Shown one piece after another: positions 8,173 through 17,006 of a DNA stretch of 62,579 nucleotides. Position numbers and translations under genes: made by a program. This stretch comes from CAZSAT01 sp964604675 (GTDB lineage Bacteria; Myxococcota_A; UBA796; CAJQPC01). The notes below the pieces were generated by a model, which was given only the letters and a program-made list of their open reading frames with translations, ran no database searches and was not told where the DNA came from. How positions within the stretch are numbered: position 1 is the stretch's first letter; every line of letters begins with the position of its first letter. The stretch lies in the NCBI GenBank assembly GCA_964604675.1, contig CAZSAT010000029.1, forward strand, positions 1 through 62,579, in the 5' to 3' direction.

Positions 8173-8829
8173 ATGCCCGTCACCCGCCACGACCTCGCGC
8201 GGCGCCTCAGCCGCCTGGACGACGCGCAGCTGCAGAGCCTGCTGGCGCTGTCCGGAAAGGAACCGAACGACGACCCCCACCACGAACGCATCGCGTCGCT
8301 GCTCTGGTGGGCGTGGTGCACACCGCTCGGCTACGTCGTCGACACGACCACGCTCGACCAGATGGTCGACGTCCTGGCCGCCAAGCTCGAGGTGGACCTC
8401 GCCCCGGAGGACGCCGTGCAGCGGCTCGGCGCGCTGACGGAGCAGCTCGCGCTGACCGCGCAGACCCTGGCCGACGGCCTGCCCGAAGAGGTCGCCAAGC
8501 AGCTCAAGAACCCCTGGCTCCTGAGCGGCCTGTCGCTGGGCGGTGCCAGCGCGTCGCTCGGCGCTACGCACCTCGGCGCGGCGGTGTTGAAGCTGGGTGC
8601 GGGGCCGATCGGGCGGCTGCTGCCGCTGGTCCCGCCGGTGGCGAAGTGGTGGCGGCCGATCCAGGCGGGCGCCGGGGTAGCGGCCTCGGCGGGTGGTCCC
8701 CTGGCGATCGTGCTCGCCCTCGCAGCGGCGAACCAGGCGCTCGGGCGGCGCTACGAGCGAGCCCTCCCCCTCCTGATCGGCGTCGGAACGTACGCCGCCG
8801 ACCTCCAGCCCGGGGCCGCGGGCGAGTAG
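8173..8829 (+). CDS. Hypothetical protein with hydrophobic Gly/Ala-rich C-terminal half
   Basis: A 218-residue protein not recognised by family. The N-terminal ~110 residues look helical and acidic (RHDLARRLSRLDDAQLQSL near the start). The remainder is rich in Gly, Ala and Leu (SGLSLGGASASLG; ASAGGPLAIVLALAAANQAL) and could hold one or two membrane segments. The ATG at 8173 is preferred over an in-frame ATG at 8146 because GGAG lies 6-9 bases upstream of it. It precedes the PPC-domain lipoprotein by 9 bases on the same strand. There is a superficial resemblance in layout to YaaW-type proteins, not enough to name it. Confidence 0.75.
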   Translation: MPVTRHDLARRLSRLDDAQLQSLLALSGKEPNDDPHHERIASLLWWAWCTPLGYVVDTTTLDQMVDVLAAKLEVDLAPEDAVQRLGALTEQLALTAQTLADGLPEEVAKQLKNPWLLSGLSLGGASASLGATHLGAAVLKLGAGPIGRLLPLVPPVAKWWRPIQAGAGVAASAGGPLAIVLALAAANQALGRRYERALPLLIGVGTYAADLQPGAAGE

Positions 8830-8838
8830 ACTGGGGGC

Positions 8839-9720
<882 letters not shown>

Positions 9721-9727
9721 CCCCGTC

Positions 9728-11152
9728 TCAGATCAGGACCTTGAACAGCGTGTCGTGCAGGCCCGAGTACGGCGGCCCCAGCATCTTGGCGCCGTTCATG
9801 CGGCTCTGCTGGAACACGGACTTCTTGTGCGTGAAGGTGTCGAAGCCCTGCTTGCCATGGTACGCGCCCATGCCCGACGGTCCGACGCCGCCGAAGGGCA
9901 GGTTGTCCTGCGCCACGTGCATCATGGTCTCGTTCAGGCAGGCCCCACCCGAGCAGGTCTCGGTGACCACCTGCTGCTGCCGCTTCTTGTTGCGGTCGAA
10001 GTAGTAGAGCGCGAGCGGCCGGGGGCGGTCGTTCACGTAGGCCACCGCCTCGTCGAGCTCCGTGTAGGGCACGATCGGCAGGATGGGGCCGAAGATCTCC
10101 TCCTGCATCAGGTGCATGTCGTCGGTCACGCCGGTGACCACGCGGGGCAGCATCTTCCTGCCGTCGCCTTCTTCCTCGCCCGCGGGGTTCATCACCCTGA
10201 CCTGCGCACCCTTCTCGGCCGCGTCGGCGGCCAGCGCGAGCAGGCGCTTCCGGTGGCGAGGCGCGATGACCGCGGTGTAGTCGCGGTTGTCGATGAGCTT
10301 CGGGTAGCAGCGCGCGACCTCCTTCTCGATGGCAGCGACCACGGCGTCGACCTTGCCGTCGGGCACCAGGAGGTAGTCCGGCGCCACGCAGGTCTGGCCC
10401 GCATTGAGGAGCTTGCCGTACACCACGCGCTCGGCGAACTTCGCGACCGGGAAGCTGTCGTGCAGGATGCACGGCGACTTGCCCCCGAGCTCCAGCGTGA
10501 CCGGGGTGAGGTTCTCGGCCGCGGCCCGCATGATGATCTTGCCCAGGCGGGTGGAGCCGGTGAACAGCAGGTGGTCGAAGGGAAGGCCCGAGAAGGCTTC
10601 GCCGACCGACGGCCCGCCCGTGACCACGCACACCTGGTCCTCCGGGTAGAGCTCACCCAGCATCTTCTTGAGCAGCTCCGCCAGCTTCGGCGTGAGCTCA
10701 CTCGGCTTGATCATCACCCGGCAGCCGGCGGACAGCGCCGCGACCAGGGGCTGGATGGCCAGCTGGAAGGGGTAGTTCCAGGGGCTGATGATGCCTACCA
10801 CGCCGAGCGGCTGGTTGACGATGCGGCCCTTCGCGGGCTGGAAGGTGGGCGCGATCTCCACCTCCTCGTCGTCCATCCACTCCTTCAGGTGTCCCAGGGT
10901 GTGCTTGATCATGGCGGTGGAGGTGAAGACCTCGGCGCCCAGGGTCTCGTGGTGGCTGCGGATGCCGAAGTCCGCCTCGATCGCGGCGGTGACCTCGGAC
11001 TGGGCGGCCTTCACGGCCTTCAACAGCCGCTTCAGATCGGAGACCCGGGCCTGCAGGGGGCGCTTCGGCTCGGCCCGGAAGGCCTTGCGCTGCGCGTCGA
11101 AGAGGGTCTGGATCTGGTCGACCGAGGTGTCGACGGTTGCGGAATCCTCCAC
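9728..11152 (-). CDS. NAD(P)-dependent aldehyde dehydrogenase, coniferyl-aldehyde (CalB) type
   Basis: A 474-residue class 3-like aldehyde dehydrogenase that oxidises aldehydes to carboxylates. It has the cofactor segment WNYPFQLAIQP, FTGSTRLGKI, the base Glu221 in LELGGKSP and the nucleophile Cys255 in NAGQTCVAPDY. The short C-terminus and the CVAPDY context place it nearest to coniferyl-aldehyde dehydrogenases and fatty-aldehyde-type class 3 enzymes; the true substrate is uncertain. It lies just downstream of the TonB-dependent receptor gene on the same strand (21-base gap), so co-expression is possible. Confidence 0.9.
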   Translation of the reverse strand: MEDSATVDTSVDQIQTLFDAQRKAFRAEPKRPLQARVSDLKRLLKAVKAAQSEVTAAIEADFGIRSHHETLGAEVFTSTAMIKHTLGHLKEWMDDEEVEIAPTFQPAKGRIVNQPLGVVGIISPWNYPFQLAIQPLVAALSAGCRVMIKPSELTPKLAELLKKMLGELYPEDQVCVVTGGPSVGEAFSGLPFDHLLFTGSTRLGKIIMRAAAENLTPVTLELGGKSPCILHDSFPVAKFAERVVYGKLLNAGQTCVAPDYLLVPDGKVDAVVAAIEKEVARCYPKLIDNRDYTAVIAPRHRKRLLALAADAAEKGAQVRVMNPAGEEEGDGRKMLPRVVTGVTDDMHLMQEEIFGPILPIVPYTELDEAVAYVNDRPRPLALYYFDRNKKRQQQVVTETCSGGACLNETMMHVAQDNLPFGGVGPSGMGAYHGKQGFDTFTHKKSVFQQSRMNGAKMLGPPYSGLHDTLFKVLI

Positions 11153-11173
11153 GAAAACCTCCGGATTGTGCGC

Positions 11174-13633
11174 TCACGCACCAGGCCAGAACACGCCCTT
11201 GACGCCGAAGATGACGAACGTGGGCCAGCCCATGGTGTACAGGGTGTCGCTGTCATCGATACCCGTAATCACGGGTTCCGGCACGCGCCGCCCGTACACG
11301 TTCTGGAAGTCCAGGTAGAAGTCGAGCCGCCAGGTCTTGTAGATCGCCTGCTTCGACACCTTCACGTCGACCCCGTGGAAGGGCTGCAGTCGGCCGTTCT
11401 CGTCGTCCAGCAGCAGGTACTCCTGCTGGCTGAGCAGGTCGAAGAAGTCGTCGTCCTTCTCGCTGTCGGGGGTGACCTCGGGATCCCACGGGTAGCCGCT
11501 GCCGTAGCGCATCCGAGCGGCGAGGGTCCACTGGCGCGGAAGCGACCAGCTCACGACCTGCACCACGTGGTGGGGCTGGTCGTAGCGGTGGGGGTGGTAG
11601 TCCGCGACGAAGGCCTCACGGCGGAACGACCGGCTGTAGGTGTAGCTGGTCCAGGCGCTGACCTGCCCGGCCTCCCAGCGCAGCAGGTTCTCCCAGCCGT
11701 AGGCGTGGCCGTCGCCCTGCGCCACGGTGCCGTCGAGCTCCAAGGTCGTGATGCGGTCGGCCCGGCGGTAGTACACGTCGGTCTCGAAGACCATCCGGTC
11801 GAGCAGCAGGCGGTAGCCGAGCCCCGGACCCCAGGAACGTTCGAGCTCCATGTACTGGCCCGCGGGGAAGCCCGTCGCGATGTCGAGGGGCGGGTACTGG
11901 TGGTAGATGCCCACGTTCCCGAGCACGGCGTGGCGCTCGCCGAAGAGCGCCGACGCGTTCACCCGCGGGGAAGGACCCACACGCCATCCCTGGTCGCGGA
12001 GCCGCAGGGTCTCCAGCCGGAAGCCGGGCTCGATGGTGCGGTCGCGGCCCCAACGCCGGGACACGTAGGGGTCGAGCGAGGTGAAGAAGGTGTCGGCGGT
12101 GTAGTCGTCGACCGTGACCAGGTAGGTGCCCGCCTCGCTGTCGAGCCCGGCGGTCAGGCGCTCCCACGGCCGACCACGGGTGTACTCCGCGCGGAGTCCG
12201 CCCATCGTGGTCTGGCGCCGGTCGGACGAGCCCTCGTAGGCCACATCGTACCAGGACACGGCGAGCACGGGGACGGCCTTCAGCTGCCCGCCCGCCCAGT
12301 CCAGCTCGCGCCGGCCATGGAAACGCTGGGTGCCGATGGTCACGGTGACCTGCTCGTCGCTGTCCTCGCCATAGGGGGCGTCGATGCTGTCGACGTACCC
12401 GAGCAGGAACATGCCCCGATCGCCGTTGTCGACCCGTGCCTGCCAGTCCCAGAACCGAGGGGCCATGGAGCTCCCGCCCTCGGCGATGAGCGCGTCGGGC
12501 TCGTCGCTCTCCAACAGCCGGACGACGCGATCCACGTAGGAACGGCGCACCGACGCCGCCCACGCGCCGCCGTTCGCGCTGGGCTGCTGCAGGTAGAACT
12601 GCGCATGCACCAGGTCCACGCCGGCCTCGACCCGCGACTCGGGCTCGAGCCCCCCGGTGACGAGATCCACCGCACCCGCCGTGGCCCGCCCGTAGCGCGG
12701 CCCCCACCCCCCTGGCATGTAGAGCACCTCTTCGATGAACGCCGGGTGGATGACCGAGCTGTAGCCGCCCAGGTGGTAGATGAGCGGCACCGCCACGCCG
12801 TCGATGAACATGCCGGTGTCTTCCGGGTCGCCCCCACGAACCAGCAACCAGCCGGTCTCCAGCGGCGTGTGCACGGTGCCGGGCAGGTTCTGCACCGCGC
12901 GGACCGGGTCGCCCATCGTGCCCGGGGTGGTGCGGACGTCCTCGGCGGAGAGCGTGTGCACCACCGCCGCCGCATCCCGCTTCCGGTAGACGCCCACGGC
13001 CTCCTGGACCTGGCCGACAGGGCGCGCGTAGAGCTCCACCTCCACCCGCGCATCGGCCGCCAGCTCGAAGGCGGCCTCCGCGACCCGAAAGGTGGGGCTG
13101 TGCGCGGCCACCGTGTAGGCACCCGGCGCCACGCCGCGGAAGGCGAACGCGCCGGCGGCGTCGGTGGTCTCCGTGCGATCGCCCAGGGTCACCAGCACGT
13201 CGGGCAGCGGGTCCCTGGCCCCCGCCATCACGAGCGTTCCGGCCACGTTGACCGCCGGTGGCTCGAACACCAGCTGGAAGGGCAACTCCACCGCGATCGG
13301 CTCGTCGCCCCACATCGCGGGCTGGAACCGGAACTGGAGGGCCGCCTCCACCGCCGCGGTCGCGAAGGGCTCCTCCGCCCCCACGGCGACGGCATCGACC
13401 ACCACGCCGGACTCGTCCACCAACAGGCCGAGGTTCACCGAGGTGGTCTCGAAGGGCACGCCCGAGGGGAAGGTCAGCGGCGGGTGCTCGACCAACAGCG
13501 GCGGCACCATCACCTGGAGACCGCGGCTCGGGCCCGCCACGGGCTCGAGGGCGGCCTCATCGCTCGCCTCCCCCTCTCCTGCGCTGGCCGCGGGCGCGGT
13601 CAGAGCGAGCAACAGCCACGTGTACAGCGCCAC
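11174..13633 (-). CDS. TonB-dependent outer-membrane receptor with N-terminal TonB_C-like domain
   Basis: An 819-residue outer-membrane receptor. A signal peptide (MALYTWLLLAL, starting at GTG) is followed at ~40-125 by a segment that resembles the C-terminal domain of TonB itself: PPLTFPSG, GLLVDESGVVVDA, ALQFRFQPA. Next come a carboxypeptidase-regulatory-like beta-sandwich (~130-200, FRGVAPGAYTVAAHSP), the plug domain (~215-345, VRAVQNLPG, LVRGGDPEDTGMFIDGV, GAVDLVTGG) and a C-terminal barrel ending in hydrophobic residues. The ligand is unknown. A TonB_C-like domain on the receiver side is unusual but occurs in myxobacterial-type proteins. The 167-base upstream region is shared with the divergent radical SAM gene. 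Confidence 0.87.
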   Translation of the reverse strand: MALYTWLLLALTAPAASAGEGEASDEAALEPVAGPSRGLQVMVPPLLVEHPPLTFPSGVPFETTSVNLGLLVDESGVVVDAVAVGAEEPFATAAVEAALQFRFQPAMWGDEPIAVELPFQLVFEPPAVNVAGTLVMAGARDPLPDVLVTLGDRTETTDAAGAFAFRGVAPGAYTVAAHSPTFRVAEAAFELAADARVEVELYARPVGQVQEAVGVYRKRDAAAVVHTLSAEDVRTTPGTMGDPVRAVQNLPGTVHTPLETGWLLVRGGDPEDTGMFIDGVAVPLIYHLGGYSSVIHPAFIEEVLYMPGGWGPRYGRATAGAVDLVTGGLEPESRVEAGVDLVHAQFYLQQPSANGGAWAASVRRSYVDRVVRLLESDEPDALIAEGGSSMAPRFWDWQARVDNGDRGMFLLGYVDSIDAPYGEDSDEQVTVTIGTQRFHGRRELDWAGGQLKAVPVLAVSWYDVAYEGSSDRRQTTMGGLRAEYTRGRPWERLTAGLDSEAGTYLVTVDDYTADTFFTSLDPYVSRRWGRDRTIEPGFRLETLRLRDQGWRVGPSPRVNASALFGERHAVLGNVGIYHQYPPLDIATGFPAGQYMELERSWGPGLGYRLLLDRMVFETDVYYRRADRITTLELDGTVAQGDGHAYGWENLLRWEAGQVSAWTSYTYSRSFRREAFVADYHPHRYDQPHHVVQVVSWSLPRQWTLAARMRYGSGYPWDPEVTPDSEKDDDFFDLLSQQEYLLLDDENGRLQPFHGVDVKVSKQAIYKTWRLDFYLDFQNVYGRRVPEPVITGIDDSDTLYTMGWPTFVIFGVKGVFWPGA

Positions 13634-13800
13634 GGGCGGGAGCGTAGCACCCCCGCGGTGGGCTCAGAGCAGGGGCAACGAGCGCACGATGGAGGGTCGT
13701 TCACCTCGGGTCGGGGGTCGACGCGGCCGACGAGGCGGTAGGGACCGCGTCTTCACAGACGCTTCCCATCGGATACGGACTGTGGTCTCGTCGGACTTCC

Positions 13801-15294
13801 ATGCGCATCCTCCTCGTCCAACCTGCTCCTTTCGAAGACCGTCGGCTCGGGCTCGAGAACACCGTGTGGCTCTCGGAGCCCGTGTCGCTCACGAGCATCG
13901 GGGCGATGGCCCCCGATCACGACGTCGAGATCGTCGACATGCGGCTGGAGGACCCGCGGGCGCTGTCGAAGAAGCTCGTGAGCTTCCAGCCCGACATCGT
14001 GGGCACCACGGCCATGACCACCGACGCCTACCAGGCCAAGGCGGTGCTGAGGATCACACGGCAGCTGCTGCCCGACGCGCTCACGCTCATCGGTGGTCAC
14101 TACCCCACCTTCCTGCCCGAGGAGTACCGCGAAGGGTTCGTCGACGTCATCTTCAAGGGCGAAGGCGAGCTGGGCTTCCGGGAGCTGCTCGACCGATGGT
14201 CCGCCGACCGGCAGAAGCAGCCGGGCGCGCGGCAGGGCCGGGACTGCCTGCTCGACATCGCCGGCACCGAGGTGCGCACGGAAGCCGACGCGTGGGTCGA
14301 CTCGGGCAAGCGGCCGTGGGCCAGGAAGCTCGACGAGCTGCCCGCTCCCAACCGCGGCCTCATCCACCGCTACCAGGGCCAGTACTTCTTCCTGGGCGCC
14401 GCGCCGATGGCGTCGATCTTCACCAGCCGCGGCTGCAGCTTCGACTGCAACTTCTGCGCGATCTGGGAGTTCTACGATCGCAAGACTCGGTTCCTGTCCG
14501 CCAAGGCGATCGCCGATCGGATGGAAGCCTGCGACGAGCCCTTCCTCTTCTTCCTCGACGACAACTTCCTCTCCCGCACCGACCGCCTCGTGCAGCTCTG
14601 CGACGAGATCGAAGAGCGCGGGATCAAGAAGCACTGGATGAGCCAGGGCCGCGCCGACTTCGTGGCCGCCAACCCGGAGCTCATCGCACGGCTGGCGCGG
14701 AACGGGCTCATGGGCCTGCTCAGTGGCTACGAGACCAACGACGAAGACGCGCTGGCCGGGCTGAACAAGCGCAGCACGCTCGACGCGAACAAGAAGGCCG
14801 CGAAGATCCTGCGGGACAACGGCGTGATCTCCACGGGCATCTTCATGGTCCGGCCCGAGTTCGAAGAGAAGGACTTCGACGCCTTGTACCAGTACATCCT
14901 GGACCTGCGCGTCGCGATCCCCCTCGTCACCGTGCTCACGCCGCTCCCGGGCACCGAGATGTGGCGGAAGAAGCGCAGCGAGCTGTTGACCGAGGACCTG
15001 CGCCTGTTCGACCTGCTCCACGCGGTGACCGAGACCAGGCTGCCGCGGGAGGAGTTCTACAAGAACTACGTGCGCTGGAAGTCCGTGGGCCACCAGTCCC
15101 GCAAGAACTACTTCGACTGGAAGATCCTCTGGATGCGCCGCTCCTTCTACCGCAAGGCCGCGCCCAACCTCCCCCGCATGATCTGGCGAAGGCTGCGCTA
15201 CGAGCGCATCCAGTTCGACCACAAGAGCTACCTGCGCGACGAAGACGGCATCATCGGTGTCGGGAGCCGCGCGCGACATCGAGGTGCCAAGTGA
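13801..15294 (+). CDS. B12-binding-domain radical SAM protein
   Basis: A 497-residue enzyme with an N-terminal Rossmann-like cobalamin-binding-type domain (~1-140; MRILLVQPAPF, PDIVGTTAMTTDAYQ, LIGGHYPTF) and a radical SAM core whose cluster motif is C212-SFD-C216-NF-C219. Later segments FLDDNFLSRTD and SGYETNDEDAL fit the TIM-barrel. The C-terminal ~100 residues are basic and Trp-rich. Members of this architecture catalyse C-methylations or ring rearrangements in lipid, tetrapyrrole and natural-product pathways; the substrate here is not evident. Its stop overlaps the next gene's GTG start by four bases, so the two products are probably made together. Confidence 0.88.
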   Translation: MRILLVQPAPFEDRRLGLENTVWLSEPVSLTSIGAMAPDHDVEIVDMRLEDPRALSKKLVSFQPDIVGTTAMTTDAYQAKAVLRITRQLLPDALTLIGGHYPTFLPEEYREGFVDVIFKGEGELGFRELLDRWSADRQKQPGARQGRDCLLDIAGTEVRTEADAWVDSGKRPWARKLDELPAPNRGLIHRYQGQYFFLGAAPMASIFTSRGCSFDCNFCAIWEFYDRKTRFLSAKAIADRMEACDEPFLFFLDDNFLSRTDRLVQLCDEIEERGIKKHWMSQGRADFVAANPELIARLARNGLMGLLSGYETNDEDALAGLNKRSTLDANKKAAKILRDNGVISTGIFMVRPEFEEKDFDALYQYILDLRVAIPLVTVLTPLPGTEMWRKKRSELLTEDLRLFDLLHAVTETRLPREEFYKNYVRWKSVGHQSRKNYFDWKILWMRRSFYRKAAPNLPRMIWRRLRYERIQFDHKSYLRDEDGIIGVGSRARHRGAK

Positions 15295-16133
15295 GCCGTG
15301 AGCTCGACAACGCCGCGTTCCTGGCCGACCTCCGCCAGGAGATCGAACACCACCCCGCGGTGAACCACGTCTTCCTGTCGCGCATCGCGTGCACCCCCTT
15401 CACCAAGGAGGACTACGCGATCTTCGGGTTGCAGCACTACCCGCTGGTCGGCTTGTTCTGCACCTACATGGAGCACCTGCTGCTCCACGCGCCGGACAGC
15501 GACGCCAAGGGCTGGATCGCCAAGGTCCTGGTGGACGAGTACGGCGAGCGCAGCGACGGCAAGGATCACGCCGAGCTCTACCGGGAGTTCCTGCACGGGT
15601 GCGGCGTGCCGCCGGGCGAGGAAGACACCGTGCCCCTGGACGGGCGGGTCATCGACTTCATCCGTACCCACATGCGGCTGGTCACCCGGGAGCACTTCCT
15701 CGTGGGCCTCGGGGCGCTGGGCCCAGGGCACGAGTGGGCCATCCCCCGCATGTTCGAGCTCATCATCGAGGGCTTGCGGCGGGCGGGCTTCGCCGAGCAC
15801 GAGATCACCTACTTCACGGAGCACGTGGAGCAGGACCAGGACCACGGCGTGTGGTTGGAAGAAGCGCTGGGCATCATGATCGATGGCCGCGAGGACCAGG
15901 AGCTGGTGCGGCGCGGCGCGATGTTGAGCCTCGAGGCTCGCGCACGCTTCTGGGAAGGCGTGCAGACCCAGGTCGTGAGCTGGCGCCAGCCCGAAGGCCT
16001 GCGCGACCTGAGGCGCAAGGCGCGGAAGTGGGTGGGGGACACCCAGGAGCTGCTCCCCTGGCTGCCGGCCAGGGTGCTGAACCACACCGCCATCTACCGC
16101 ACCCAGATCCGCAAGGCGGCGCTGGAAGGCTGA
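15291..16133 (+). CDS. Haem-oxygenase-like di-iron oxidase (TenA/PqqC-fold, HDO)
   Basis: A 280-residue helical protein with the ligand pattern of haem-oxygenase-like di-iron oxidases. The hallmark stretches are YMEHLLLH, VDEYGERSDGKDHAELY (Glu then His on one helix) and EHVEQDQDHG (His, Asp and His on another). Relatives cleave C-C bonds, form terminal alkenes or N-oxygenate amino acids using two irons and dioxygen; others are TenA-like hydrolases. The di-iron reading is inferred from the ligand pattern. GTG at 15291 overlaps the radical SAM stop (GTGA). The C-terminal ~40 residues are basic. The pairing suggests a two-step modification of one substrate. Confidence 0.78.
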   Translation: MSRELDNAAFLADLRQEIEHHPAVNHVFLSRIACTPFTKEDYAIFGLQHYPLVGLFCTYMEHLLLHAPDSDAKGWIAKVLVDEYGERSDGKDHAELYREFLHGCGVPPGEEDTVPLDGRVIDFIRTHMRLVTREHFLVGLGALGPGHEWAIPRMFELIIEGLRRAGFAEHEITYFTEHVEQDQDHGVWLEEALGIMIDGREDQELVRRGAMLSLEARARFWEGVQTQVVSWRQPEGLRDLRRKARKWVGDTQELLPWLPARVLNHTAIYRTQIRKAALEG

Positions 16134-16203
16134 CGGGCCCGGGGAGCCACGGCGGGGCGTGGGACCGCTACGCCGCACGCACCTGGTGGATCGCGTAGGG
16201 GTG

Positions 16204-16563
16204 CTACTGGCGGGGACGCAGCTGCCAGGTGGACCAGAGGCTCGTGCCGCCCTCCTCCCCCGGAGCGACACCCGCCGCGCGACGCACCCAGGCCGCCGGC
16301 GGTGCCATCACGACCAGGGGGACCTCGCTCAGGCAGGACTTCACGCGTCCACGCGCCAACAACCCCGCGCAGCGCAGCACGTGGGCCTGCCCGTGCAGCA
16401 GGCCAGCGTTCTGGCTCGCGTCGTGCACCCGATCGATGTGGATCCACGCCCGATCGACCTGCAGCGTGGCGAGCGCCGCCCAGCCAGCCGCGAGCCCGCC
16501 GAGCGCACGGACCTGATCGCCCACGGGCATGTGCGTGGCACGCCAGCGGGCGACCACACCCAT
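16204..16563 (-). CDS. Hypothetical 119-residue protein
   Basis: No family is recognised. The ATG at 16563-16561 overlaps the stop of the preceding lipoprotein gene in the form TGATG, which supports it as the third gene of a RecQ-lipoprotein-unknown unit. The product has one alanine/leucine-rich segment (ALGGLAAGWAALATL) that may be a helix, several His and Trp residues, and no signal peptide. A slightly longer frame opening at TTG is possible but would lose the coupling. Coding potential is supported mainly by overlap and codon bias. Confidence 0.55.
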   Translation of the reverse strand: MGVVARWRATHMPVGDQVRALGGLAAGWAALATLQVDRAWIHIDRVHDASQNAGLLHGQAHVLRCAGLLARGRVKSCLSEVPLVVMAPPAAWVRRAAGVAPGEEGGTSLWSTWQLRPRQ

Positions 16564-17006
16564 CAAGGGGCCGGGGACCGGACGCTGGCGGACACCACCG
16601 CACTCCCACCGTCGGACGCCGCCACGTCGACGTCGAAGCAGGCGAGCCAGTCCTCACCGTCCCGCCACAGCTCGAGGCTCCCGCCCGCCCCCTGTTCGCT
16701 GGACATCGATCCGCCCTCCTCGGGGTAGAGCAGAGCGAAGCCGCCGTCACTGCCCGCCCCGAGCGGGAAGGTCCACGGACCGTCGCCGTCCAGTGCGCTC
16801 GGCGCCTCGCCCAGATCGTTCTCGTAGAGCACCACGCTGATGCGCCACACGTCGGCGTCGGTGGTGAGCTGGGCCGCATCGCCCGCGGCGCTCCACAGGG
16901 CGGTGGACGACCAGGCTTCGGCATCGATGGTGGCCTGGATCGCACCGGCACCGAGCGTGTCGGCATCGCACGGCGCACTGCAGCCGGTGAGGAGCACCCA
17001 AAGCAT
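16563..17006 (-). CDS. Short-leader lipoprotein, unknown function
   Basis: A 147-residue predicted lipoprotein. The leader MLWVLLTGC puts the lipidated cysteine at residue 9 with no positive charge before it; there is no longer in-frame start before a stop, so the short leader is not a start-site artefact. The mature part is about 135 residues, acidic, with a possible beta-sandwich pattern and cysteines at ~13 and in the segment DWLACFDVD. The ATG overlaps the RecQ stop as TGATG, so it is translated with RecQ, an odd partner for a surface protein. Confidence 0.72.
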   Translation of the reverse strand: MLWVLLTGCSAPCDADTLGAGAIQATIDAEAWSSTALWSAAGDAAQLTTDADVWRISVVLYENDLGEAPSALDGDGPWTFPLGAGSDGGFALLYPEEGGSMSSEQGAGGSLELWRDGEDWLACFDVDVAASDGGSAVVSASVRSPAP

